Positions 37,592 to 50,938 of a stretch of DNA of 64,000 nucleotides are shown piece after piece; the first letter of the stretch is position 1, and each line of letters starts with the position of its first letter. Source of the DNA: Variovorax boronicumulans (GTDB taxonomy: Bacteria; Pseudomonadota; Gammaproteobacteria; Burkholderiales; Burkholderiaceae_C). The DNA is taken from positions 124,001 to 188,000 of the forward strand of contig NZ_JARXVG010000011.1 of assembly GCF_029892485.1 (NCBI RefSeq), in the 5' to 3' direction. Made by a program: the position numbers and the translations under genes. The notes under the pieces are model-generated. The model had not been told where the DNA came from and ran no database searches. It saw nothing but the letters and a program-made list of their open reading frames with translations.

Positions 37592-38848
37592 ATGCACGCG
37601 GCAACGTCTGTTTCCCTCGGTTCGGCGGAGGCACCGCCCGGCGAGCTGCGCCGTGCGCTGGCGCGCGCCGACGCCCGTCGCAAGTGGCGCGCCTTCGCGC
37701 TCACGGTGCCGCTGCTGGTGTTTTTGCTGCTCACGCTGCTGGTGCCCATCGTGGCGCTGCTGCAGCGCGCGGTCGAGAACCCCGAGGTGGCCAACGCGCT
37801 GCCGCGCACCGTGCGCGCGCTCGACGGCTGGAACCGCAAGGAGGCGCCCGCGCCGGCGGCCTATGCCGCCATCGCGGCCGACCTCGGCCAGCTGCCGGAC
37901 AGCTCCGACGCGGGCGCCCTGGCGCGCCGCCTCAACACCGAGATCGCGGGCGCCCGTTCGCTGGTGATGGGCACCTTCCGCGCGCTGCCGATCGCCGGCA
38001 CGCCCGAAGAGGTCAAGGCGCGCATGCTGGAGATCGATCCACGCTGGGGCGAAGCGCCGTTCTGGCAGGCGATTGCCAAGAACGGCTCGCGCTGGACGCC
38101 CGACTACCTGCTCGCCTCCGTCGACCTGCGGCGCGACGTGGCCGGCGAGGTGGAGCGCATGCCCCCCGACCAGCGCGCGTTCTCCGGCATCCTGCTGCGC
38201 ACCTTCCAGATCAGCGCCGTGGTCACCTTCTTCTGCCTGCTGCTGGCCTATCCGCTGGCCTGGTGGCTGTCGACGCTGCCGGCGCGCAAGGCCAACGTGC
38301 TGATGATCCTGGTGCTGGTGCCGTTCTGGACCTCCATCCTGGTGCGCGTGGCGGCGTGGATCGTGCTGCTGCAATCCGAGGGGCTGGTCAACCGCGGCCT
38401 CATGGGCATCGGCCTCGTCGACCATCCGCTGGCGCTGCTGTTCAACCGCACCGGCGTGATCATCGCGATGGTGCACATCCTGCTGCCCTTCATGATCCTG
38501 CCGCTCTACAGCGTGATGAAGAGCGTGCCGCCCACCTACCTGCGCGCAGCCGTCTCGCTGGGCAGTTCGCCGCTGGCGGCGTTCTTCCGCGTGTATGTGC
38601 CGCAGACCTATCCGGGCATCGGCGCGGGTGCGCTGCTGGTGTTCATCCTGGCCATCGGCTACTACGTGACGCCGGCGCTCCTGGGCGGCGCGGACGACCA
38701 GATGCTGAGCTACTACATCGCGCGCTACACCAACGTGGAAATCAACTGGGGCATGGCCTGCGCGCTGGGCACCGTGCTGCTGGTCGCCACGCTGCTGCTG
38801 TATGCCGTGTACCGCCGCATCGGCAAGGCCGAGCTGAGCCTCGGCTGA
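37592..38848 (+). CDS. Pot-type ABC importer permease (PotB-like)
   Basis: A 418-residue inner-membrane protein. TM1 is at about 36-54 and the remaining five helices lie between 205 and 405. The EAA loop reads LRAAVSLGSSPLAAFFRVYVPQTYPG, which contacts the ATPase. Between TM1 and TM2 there is an unusually long periplasmic region of about 150 residues, absent from short PotB proteins of about 285 residues. It is followed 20 bases later by the second permease. Confidence 0.93.
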   Translation: MHAATSVSLGSAEAPPGELRRALARADARRKWRAFALTVPLLVFLLLTLLVPIVALLQRAVENPEVANALPRTVRALDGWNRKEAPAPAAYAAIAADLGQLPDSSDAGALARRLNTEIAGARSLVMGTFRALPIAGTPEEVKARMLEIDPRWGEAPFWQAIAKNGSRWTPDYLLASVDLRRDVAGEVERMPPDQRAFSGILLRTFQISAVVTFFCLLLAYPLAWWLSTLPARKANVLMILVLVPFWTSILVRVAAWIVLLQSEGLVNRGLMGIGLVDHPLALLFNRTGVIIAMVHILLPFMILPLYSVMKSVPPTYLRAAVSLGSSPLAAFFRVYVPQTYPGIGAGALLVFILAIGYYVTPALLGGADDQMLSYYIARYTNVEINWGMACALGTVLLVATLLLYAVYRRIGKAELSLG

Positions 38849-38868
38849 ACCGCACGAAAGACACACGC

Positions 38869-39687
38869 ATGTTCAAGCTCCCTCACTTTCCGGCCTACGC
38901 CACCTTCGCCGACAAGCTCGGCTGGTGGGCGGTGCGCGCGGGCTGCATCGCGGTGCTGGCCTTTCTGCTGGCGCCCATCCTGGTGGTGATTCCGCTGTCG
39001 TTCTCCGACAGCTCGTTCCTGGCCTACCCGATCCCCGGCTGGTCGCTGCGCTGGTATCGCAACCTCTTCGAGTCGCCCGAGTGGGCGCGGGCGGCGCGCA
39101 ACAGCTTCATCGTTGCGCCGGCCGCCACGGTGCTGGCCACCGTGCTGGGCACGCTGGCGGCGGTGGGCCTGTCGCGCACCAGCTTCGCCTTCAAGGGCCT
39201 CTTGATGAGCGTGCTGATCTCGCCGATGGTGGTGCCCATCGTGGTGGTGGGCGTTGCCACGTACCTCTACTTCGCGCCCATTGGCCTCGCCGACACCTAC
39301 TTCGGGCTGATCGTGGTGCATGCGGCGCTGGGCGCGCCCTTCGTGCTGACCACGGTGCTCGCCACGCTGGCGGGCTTCAACCAGAACCTGGTGCGCGCAT
39401 CGCTGAGCCTGGGCGAAACACCGTTCAGGACCTTCATGCGCATCACGCTGCCGGTGATCGCGCCGGGCGTGATCTCGGGGGCGCTGTTCGCCTTTGCCAC
39501 TTCGTTCGACGAGGTGGTGGTCACGCTGTTCCTCGCGGGGCCCGACCAGGTCACGCTGCCGCGCCAGATGTTCACCGGCATCCGCGAGAACATCTCACCC
39601 ACCATCGCCGCCGTGGCGACGCTGCTGATCATCTTCACCACCACGCTGCTGCTGGCGCTCGAATGGCTGCGCGGCCGGCGGCGCTGA
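38869..39687 (+). CDS. Pot-type ABC importer permease (PotC-like)
   Basis: A 272-residue membrane protein with six helices and the EAA loop VRASLSLGETPFRTFMRITLPVIAPG. Length and the SFSDSSFLAYPIPGWSLRWY periplasmic segment after TM1 match PotC/PotI. It pairs with the upstream PotB-like permease as the channel. The ATG at 38869 is used, and the ureohydrolase gene begins 11 bases after its stop. Confidence 0.94.
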   Translation: MFKLPHFPAYATFADKLGWWAVRAGCIAVLAFLLAPILVVIPLSFSDSSFLAYPIPGWSLRWYRNLFESPEWARAARNSFIVAPAATVLATVLGTLAAVGLSRTSFAFKGLLMSVLISPMVVPIVVVGVATYLYFAPIGLADTYFGLIVVHAALGAPFVLTTVLATLAGFNQNLVRASLSLGETPFRTFMRITLPVIAPGVISGALFAFATSFDEVVVTLFLAGPDQVTLPRQMFTGIRENISPTIAAVATLLIIFTTTLLLALEWLRGRRR

Positions 39688-39698
39688 AGCTCTCTGCG

Positions 39699-40658
39699 AT
39701 GCCGACCAACACCACCCCGAACCAGCCGCTCGGCGGCAACACGATGCCGCGCTTCGCCGGCCCCGGCACGATGATGCGGCTGCCCACAGCCACCTCCCCC
39801 GAGGGGCTGGATGCGGCATTCATCGGCGTGCCGCTGGACATCGGCACCTCCAACCGGCCGGGCGCGCGCTTCGGACCGCGCCAGATCCGCGCCGAATCGG
39901 CATTGCTGCGCCCCTACAACATGGCCACCGGCGCGGCGCCCTTCGACAAGCTGAACGTGGCCGACCTGGGCGACGTGCCCATCAACACCTATTCGCTCGA
40001 GAAATCGATGGCCATCGTCTCGGCCTTCTACGACACGGTGCTGGCCGCCGGCTGCGCACCGCTGACGCTGGGCGGCGACCACACCATCGCGCTGCCGATC
40101 CTGCGCGCGGTGGCGCGAAAGCACGGCCCGGTCGCGCTGGTGCATGTCGATGCGCATGCGGACGTGAACGACGACATGTTCGGCGAGCGCATCGCGCACG
40201 GCACGCCGTTCCGGCGCGCGGTCGAGGAAGGCTTGCTGGCCTGCGACAAGGTCTGGCAGATCGGCCTGCGCGGCACCGGCTATGCGGCGGACGATTTCGA
40301 CTGGCCGCGCGCACAGGGCTTTACCGTGGTGCAGGCGCACGAGGTCTGGTACCAGTCGCTCGCGCCGCTGATGGCACAGGTGCGCGAGCGCATCGGGCCC
40401 ACGCATCCGGTCTACATCAGCTTCGACATCGACGGCATCGATCCCTCGTTCGCCGGCGGCACCGGCACGCCCGAGATCGGCGGGCTCACCGTGCCGCAGG
40501 CGCTGGAGATCGTGCGCGGCTGCCGCGGCCTGAACGTGGTGGGCGCCGACCTGGTGGAGGTCAGTCCGCCGTACGACACGAGCGGAAACACTGCGCTGCT
40601 CGGGGCCAATCTGCTCTACGAGATGCTGTGCGTGCTTCCCGGTGTACCTTTTCGCTGA
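39699..40658 (+). CDS. Ureohydrolase: guanidinobutyrase/agmatinase-like
   Basis: A 319-residue manganese enzyme of the arginase/agmatinase family. Metal ligands are in GGDHT (near 126), HVDAHADVND (near 149) and SFDIDGIDP (near 241). The N terminus (QPLGGNTMPRF...MMRLPTA), PYNMATGAAPFD and the C-terminal YEMLCVLPGV resemble the guanidinobutyrase GbuA group more than E. coli SpeB. A guanidinobutyrase would release urea and GABA, which the neighbours GabT and GabD then oxidise; agmatinase activity (urea plus putrescine) is the alternative. Confidence 0.88.
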   Translation: MPTNTTPNQPLGGNTMPRFAGPGTMMRLPTATSPEGLDAAFIGVPLDIGTSNRPGARFGPRQIRAESALLRPYNMATGAAPFDKLNVADLGDVPINTYSLEKSMAIVSAFYDTVLAAGCAPLTLGGDHTIALPILRAVARKHGPVALVHVDAHADVNDDMFGERIAHGTPFRRAVEEGLLACDKVWQIGLRGTGYAADDFDWPRAQGFTVVQAHEVWYQSLAPLMAQVRERIGPTHPVYISFDIDGIDPSFAGGTGTPEIGGLTVPQALEIVRGCRGLNVVGADLVEVSPPYDTSGNTALLGANLLYEMLCVLPGVPFR

Positions 40659-40694
40659 CCCTGCCATCCGTTCCTTCAGAGACAACACGACACC

Positions 40695-42173
40695 ATGGAC
40701 ACCAAGACTTCTCCCCTCGCCCTCCTGAACGACCCCAGCCTGCTCAAGACCGATGCGCTGATTGCCGGCGAATGGATCGCGGGCGCCAGCCGCTTCGACG
40801 TGAACGACCCGGCCACCGGCAAGAAGCTGGCCGACGTGGCCAACCTTGCGCGCGCCGATGCCGCCGAGGCCATTGCCGCCGCCAACAAGGCGCTGGCCGC
40901 CTGGCGCGGCAAGACCGGCAAGGAGCGCAGCATCGTGCTGCGCAAGTGGTTCGACCTGCTGATCGCCAACACCGAGGACCTGGGCCGCCTGATGACCGCC
41001 GAGCAGGGCAAGCCCTTTGCGGAGGCCAAGGGCGAGGTCGTCTACGGCGCGAGCTTCGTCGAATGGTTTGCCGAAGAGGCCAAGCGCGTGAACGGCGAGG
41101 TGCTGCCGCAGTTCGACAACAACCGCCGCCTGCTGGTGATGAAACAGGCCATCGGCGTCTGCGCGGCGATCACGCCGTGGAATTTTCCGCTCGCGATGAT
41201 CACCCGCAAGGTGGCGCCGGCGCTGGCCGCGGGCTGCACGGTGATCATCAAGCCGGCCGAGCTCACGCCGCTGACCGCGCTGGCCGCGGCGGAACTGGCG
41301 GTGCGCGCCGGCATTCCGGCGGGCGTGCTGAACGTGCTCACGGCCGACAGCCAGAACAGCATCGCGATCGGCAAGGAACTGTGCGAGAGCGACGTCGTTC
41401 GCCACCTGAGCTTCACCGGCTCCACCGAAGTGGGCCGCATCCTCATGAGCCAGTGCGCGCCGACGGTCAAGAAGCTGTCGCTGGAACTGGGCGGCAACGC
41501 GCCTTTCCTGGTGTTCGACGATGCCGACGTGGACTCGGCCGTCGAAGGCGCCATGGCGAGCAAGTACCGCAACGCCGGCCAGACCTGCGTGTGCGCGAAC
41601 CGGCTGTATGTGCAGGATGGCATCTACGACGCCTTCGTCGAGAAATTCGCGGCCAAGGTCAAGGCGCTCAAGGTCGGCAACGGCTTCGACGAGGGCGTGG
41701 TGCAGGGCCCGCTGATCGAGGAAGCGGCCATCGACAAGGTGCAGCGCCATGTCGCCGACGCCATCGCCAAGGGCGGCAGGGTGCTGGCGGGCGGCCACAA
41801 GATGCAGGGCCAGTTCTTCGAGCCAACCGTGGTCGCCGAAGCCACCGCCGACATGCTGTGCGCACGCGAAGAAACCTTCGGACCGTTCGCGCCGGTGTTC
41901 CGCTTCAAGACCGAACAGGACGGCATCGACGCGGCGAACAACACCGAGTTCGGCCTGGCGAGCTACTTCTACACGCGCGACGTGGGCCGGATCTTCCGCG
42001 TGGCGGAAGCGCTGGAATACGGCATGGTCGGCATCAACGCGGGCGTGATCGCCACCGAGCACGTGCCCTTCGGCGGCGTGAAGCAGTCAGGCCTGGGGCG
42101 CGAAGGCTCGCACCACGGCATGGACGACTACGTGGAGATCAAGTACCTCTGCCTGGGCGACATCCAGAAGTAG
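40695..42173 (+). CDS. gabD: NADP-dependent succinate-semialdehyde dehydrogenase
   Basis: A 492-residue aldehyde dehydrogenase. The catalytic Cys298 is in NAGQTCVCANR and the general base Glu264 in LELGGNAPF. TPWNFPLAMITRKVAPALAA and the C-terminal GREGSHHGMDDYVEIKYLCLG match GabD. It oxidises succinate semialdehyde to succinate, completing GABA catabolism into the TCA cycle. It is the last gene of the gabT operon, 36 bases after the ureohydrolase, and converges on uvrA. Confidence 0.95.
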   Translation: MDTKTSPLALLNDPSLLKTDALIAGEWIAGASRFDVNDPATGKKLADVANLARADAAEAIAAANKALAAWRGKTGKERSIVLRKWFDLLIANTEDLGRLMTAEQGKPFAEAKGEVVYGASFVEWFAEEAKRVNGEVLPQFDNNRRLLVMKQAIGVCAAITPWNFPLAMITRKVAPALAAGCTVIIKPAELTPLTALAAAELAVRAGIPAGVLNVLTADSQNSIAIGKELCESDVVRHLSFTGSTEVGRILMSQCAPTVKKLSLELGGNAPFLVFDDADVDSAVEGAMASKYRNAGQTCVCANRLYVQDGIYDAFVEKFAAKVKALKVGNGFDEGVVQGPLIEEAAIDKVQRHVADAIAKGGRVLAGGHKMQGQFFEPTVVAEATADMLCAREETFGPFAPVFRFKTEQDGIDAANNTEFGLASYFYTRDVGRIFRVAEALEYGMVGINAGVIATEHVPFGGVKQSGLGREGSHHGMDDYVEIKYLCLGDIQK

Positions 42174-42183
42174 GCAGCGAAGG

Positions 42184-42210
42184 AAAAAGGGCGGGGACAG
42201 GTCCCCGCCC
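42184..42210 (-). terminator. Rho-independent terminator of uvrA
   Basis: GGCGGGGAC and GTCCCCGCC (42190-42209) are a perfect GC-rich hairpin. On the minus strand it is followed by five T and lies 7 bases past the uvrA stop. The forward side lacks a T run, so it should act mainly for uvrA, though it may also slow forward polymerase leaving gabD. Confidence 0.85.
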
Positions 42211-42216
42211 CGCCCG

Positions 42217-48030
<5,814 letters not shown>

Positions 48031-48151
48031 GAGTGCCTTGGGGGGTGGGGCAAACATTCTAGGGAGTGGTCCATGACGCATTCGTGCACTGCATCACAAG
48101 GTACGTGCCAGCGCAGGGGTTTGTCCGGATTCAGATTTGGACACCTTTGAT

Positions 48152-48170
48152 AACAAATACCACATTTGTT
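48152..48170. promoter_or_regulatory. Palindrome upstream of the first binding-protein gene
   Basis: AACAAAT (48152-48158) and ATTTGTT (48164-48170) form a perfect 7-bp inverted repeat around ACCAC, about 40 bases before the chosen start. It is AT-rich in a GC-rich setting and is a candidate operator. Confidence 0.45.
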
Positions 48171-48210
48171 TTCAACTGCATCCATGAACATCCCTCGAAA
48201 GGCTTCTTCC

Positions 48211-49323
48211 ATGACGAAGACCCGCGCGCTTTGCACTGCCGCCCTGCTGGCGTGGACCGCGATGGGCGCGTCGGCCCAGATCCTCATCGGCCAGACCACC
48301 GGCATGACCGGCTCGGTCGCCGCGAGCGTGAACGAGACCATCGGCGGGGCCCAGCTGGTGATCGACGCGGCCAATGCCCAGGGCGGCATCCACGGCGAGA
48401 AGATCGAGGTGATCCGCATGGACGACGGCTTCGACGTGAAGCGCGCCAGCGACAACGCCCGCACGCTGATCGAGGACAGGAAGGTGGTGGCGCTCTTCAT
48501 GAGCCGCGGCACGCCGCACTCGCAGGCCATCATCCCGTGGCTCGACAAGAACGAAGTGGCGCTGATCGGCCCTTCCACCGGTGCCATGGTGCTGCACAAG
48601 CCGCTGCAAAAGCATGTGTTCAATGTGCGCGCCACCTACCAGCGCGAGGCAGAAAAAGCGGTGCAGCACCTGCTGACCATCGGCCTCACCCGCATCGCGG
48701 TGGTCTACGTGACCGATTCGTTCGGCAAGGACGCGCTCGAAGGCGCGATGACCGGCTTCACCAAGGGCAAGGCCACGCCGACGGTGACCATTCCCGCCGA
48801 CCGCGACAAGCCCGACTACGCAGCCATCGTGCCGGCCATCAAGGACGCCAACGCGCAGGCGGTGCTGTGGATCGGCTCGGGCATCGCCGTGGTCGACGGC
48901 ATCAAGGCGCTGCGCGCGTCGGGCTCGGCGGCGCAGGTGGTCACGCTGTCGAACAACGCGTCGTCGGGCTTCATCAAGCAGTTGGGCGATGCAAGCAAGG
49001 GCGTCATCGTGACGCAGGTGTTCCCGAACGAGCGCTCGCTCGGCCAGCCGATGGTGAAGGAAGCGCTCGCGCTGGCCAAGGCCAAGGGGCAGGCGGAACT
49101 CTCGCCGGCCGCGCTCGAGGGCTTCGCCTCGGCCAAGGTGCTGGTCGAGGCGCTGCGCCGCGCGGGCCCCAGACCCAGCCGGGCCAAGGTGCTGGCGGCG
49201 CTGGAAAGCATCCGCAGCTATGACCTCGGCGGCGGGCTGGAGGTGAGCTACACGCCGCAGGACCACAGCGGCATCGACTTCGCGGACCTGGCGATCATCA
49301 GCGAGGGGCGGTTCAAGCGCTGA
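48211..49323 (+). CDS. ABC transporter substrate-binding protein (branched-chain amino acid type), copy 1
   Basis: A 370-residue periplasmic binding protein of the LivJ/Peripla_BP_6 type. The signal peptide is MTKTRALCTAALLAWTAMGASAQ and the mature protein begins ILIGQTTGMTGSVAAS. NAQGGIHGEKIEVIRMDDG and LIGPSTGAM are the family's ligand-cleft segments. The ATG at 48211 aligns with the start of copy 2; an ATG at 48184 is also in frame. No permease or ATPase genes are adjacent, so it either uses a distant Liv system or serves a sensor. The next gene is a same-length paralogue. Confidence 0.9.
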   Translation: MTKTRALCTAALLAWTAMGASAQILIGQTTGMTGSVAASVNETIGGAQLVIDAANAQGGIHGEKIEVIRMDDGFDVKRASDNARTLIEDRKVVALFMSRGTPHSQAIIPWLDKNEVALIGPSTGAMVLHKPLQKHVFNVRATYQREAEKAVQHLLTIGLTRIAVVYVTDSFGKDALEGAMTGFTKGKATPTVTIPADRDKPDYAAIVPAIKDANAQAVLWIGSGIAVVDGIKALRASGSAAQVVTLSNNASSGFIKQLGDASKGVIVTQVFPNERSLGQPMVKEALALAKAKGQAELSPAALEGFASAKVLVEALRRAGPRPSRAKVLAALESIRSYDLGGGLEVSYTPQDHSGIDFADLAIISEGRFKR

Positions 49324-49350
49324 GCCGCGCCCTTCCGGAATCTCTTCTCC

Positions 49351-49384
49351 ACGGCCCGCGGCACTCCCGCGGGCCGTTGCTTTT
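49351..49384 (+). terminator. Rho-independent terminator between the two binding-protein genes
   Basis: A perfect 11-bp stem (ACGGCCCGCGG / CCGCGGGCCGT) with a CACTC loop is followed by TGCTTTT, 28 bases after the stop of copy 1. It separates the paralogues into two transcription units. Confidence 0.88.
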
Positions 49385-49393
49385 GGCAATCTG

Positions 49394-49433
49394 CAAACAA
49401 TGGTTTGACAGGGTTTGCACGAGCAAGAAACTG
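49394..49433 (+). promoter_or_regulatory. Candidate promoter and operator of the second binding-protein gene
   Basis: CAAAC (49394-49398) and GTTTG (49403-49407) form an inverted repeat that overlaps a consensus -35 TTGACA (49405-49410). A -10 box 17 bases on (AAACTG) is poor, so activator help may be needed. GTTTGC recurs at 49413. Confidence 0.4.
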
Positions 49434-49500
49434 TCACTCAAAGCAACACATTACACATCTTCTGACATGGGCCGTCCGGCTCGCGGAAAGGCTTTGTTCA

Positions 49501-50613
49501 ATGAAGACGATGTTCGCGTCCTGCGCCGCCGCGCTCCTCCTGGCAGCGGGGGCTCCCGGGGCGTCGGCCCAGATCCTGATCGGCCAGTCGGCCGACCTTT
49601 CGGGCCCGGTGGCGGCCAGCGTGAAGGAAACGATCCTCGGCTCGCAACTGCTGATCGACCAGGTCAACGCACAGGGCGGCATCCATGGCGAGCAGATCGA
49701 GGTGATCCGGCTGGACGACGGCCTCGATGCCAAGCGTTCGCTCGAAAACACCCGCATCCTGATCGAGGACAGGAAGGTCCTCGCGCTGCTGCTGAACCGC
49801 GGCACGCCCAACACCATCGCGGTGATCCCGCTGCTCGACAAGTACGGCGTGGCGCTGGTCGGCCCCTCGACCGGGGCGATGGCGCTGCACAAGCCCCTGC
49901 AGAAGAACATCTTCAACGTGCGCTCGACCTACCAGCGCGAGGCCGAGAAGGCGGTGCAGCACCTGAACACCACCGGCATCCAGCGGATCGCGGTGGTCCA
50001 GGCCGATGACTCCTTCGGCAAGGACGCGATGGAGGGCGCGAACAAGGGCTTCGAGAAGGCGAACCTGAAGCCGGTGGTGCTGGCGCTGGCCGACCGCAAC
50101 AAGCCCGATTTCGCGAGCATCGTGCCCCAGCTCACCAAGGCCAACGCACAGGCGGTTCTGTGGATCGGCTCGGGCACCGCGGTGACCGATGGCGTGAAGG
50201 CGCTGCGGGCCGCGGGCTCGGCGGCGCAGATCATCACGCTGTCGAACAACGCCGCCTCCGGCTTCATCAAGGAACTGGGTTCAGCGAGCGCGGGCGTGAT
50301 CGTCACGCAGGTGCTGCCCTACGAGCGCTCGTTCGGCCATCCGCTGATCAAGGAAGCGCTGGCGCTTGCCAAGGCCAGGGGCCAGAACGACCTGTCGCCC
50401 GCGCTGCTCGAAGGCTTCGTCGCCACCAAGGTGCTGGTGGAAGCGCTGCGCCGCACGGGCCCCAAGCCCACGCGCGCGAAGCTCATCGCCACGCTCAACA
50501 GCTTCCAGTACGACATCGGCGGCGGGCTCGATGTGAGCTACTCGCCGACGGACCACTCGGGCATCGACTACGTCGACCTGTCGATCGTGAGCGAAGGACG
50601 CTTCAAGCGCTGA
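49501..50613 (+). CDS. ABC transporter substrate-binding protein (branched-chain amino acid type), copy 2
   Basis: A 370-residue paralogue of the preceding gene with exactly the same coding length. The signal peptide is MKTMFASCAAALLLAAGAPGASAQ and the mature start is ILIGQSADLSGPVAAS. By eye roughly two thirds or more of residues match copy 1, with few or no gaps, including HKPLQK.FNVR.TYQREAEKAVQ. Differences cluster in RGTPNTIAV against RGTPHSQAI and in VQADDSF against VYVTDSF, near the ligand cleft, so the ligands may differ. It has its own terminator-isolated upstream region. Confidence 0.9.
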   Translation: MKTMFASCAAALLLAAGAPGASAQILIGQSADLSGPVAASVKETILGSQLLIDQVNAQGGIHGEQIEVIRLDDGLDAKRSLENTRILIEDRKVLALLLNRGTPNTIAVIPLLDKYGVALVGPSTGAMALHKPLQKNIFNVRSTYQREAEKAVQHLNTTGIQRIAVVQADDSFGKDAMEGANKGFEKANLKPVVLALADRNKPDFASIVPQLTKANAQAVLWIGSGTAVTDGVKALRAAGSAAQIITLSNNAASGFIKELGSASAGVIVTQVLPYERSFGHPLIKEALALAKARGQNDLSPALLEGFVATKVLVEALRRTGPKPTRAKLIATLNSFQYDIGGGLDVSYSPTDHSGIDYVDLSIVSEGRFKR

Positions 50614-50641
50614 TCGCGCCCTCGCCGTCCTGCTTGGTTGC

Positions 50642-50788
50642 CTACCTGGGCGCCGCGGCAGGCGCTGGCTCGTGCGTGGTGTCGCCGCCATGCTTCTCGC
50701 CCGACATGTCGATCTTGTCGCCGGCTTTCGAAATCACGTACAGGGCAATGGCGGCAAAGATGACGAAGCCGACGGCGAGTTTCCACAT
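50642..50788 (-). CDS. 48-residue single-pass membrane protein
   Basis: I do not recognise this small protein. It begins MWKLAVGFVIFAAIALYVIS, a single membrane helix at residues 4-20, followed by a hydrophilic tail (KAGDKIDMSGEKHGGD) and an Ala/Pro-rich end. An AGGAG site lies 9 bases before the ATG. It is on the same strand as the MHS transporter upstream, but beyond that gene's terminator-like hairpin, so it may depend on read-through or its own promoter. The gene is supported by start, ribosome site and membrane helix only. Confidence 0.7.
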   Translation of the reverse strand: MWKLAVGFVIFAAIALYVISKAGDKIDMSGEKHGGDTTHEPAPAAAPR

Positions 50789-50835
50789 GGGTGCTGTCTC
50801 CTGGAGGGGATGAGTGAGGATGGCGGGGGTTCAAG

Positions 50836-50873
50836 AAAAGGGCCTCATGCCGTTGGATGGCATGAAGCCCCTT
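50836..50873 (-). terminator. Terminator after the MHS transporter gene
   Basis: On the minus strand GGGGCTTCATGCC pairs with GGCATGAGGCCC and is followed by TTTTCTT, about 65 bases after the transporter stop. The stem is 12-13 bp with one or two mismatches. Confidence 0.8.
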
Positions 50874-50938
50874 TGTTGAACGGAGGGCCGCTTCCGCAGC
50901 CCTCCTCTCGCACATGCAAATGTGTGCGATGCGTGCGA

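Noticed and set aside
48031..48165. A LexA box upstream of uvrA
   Set aside because: I looked for CTG-N10-CAG in the gap and found only CTG and CAG at unsuitable spacing.
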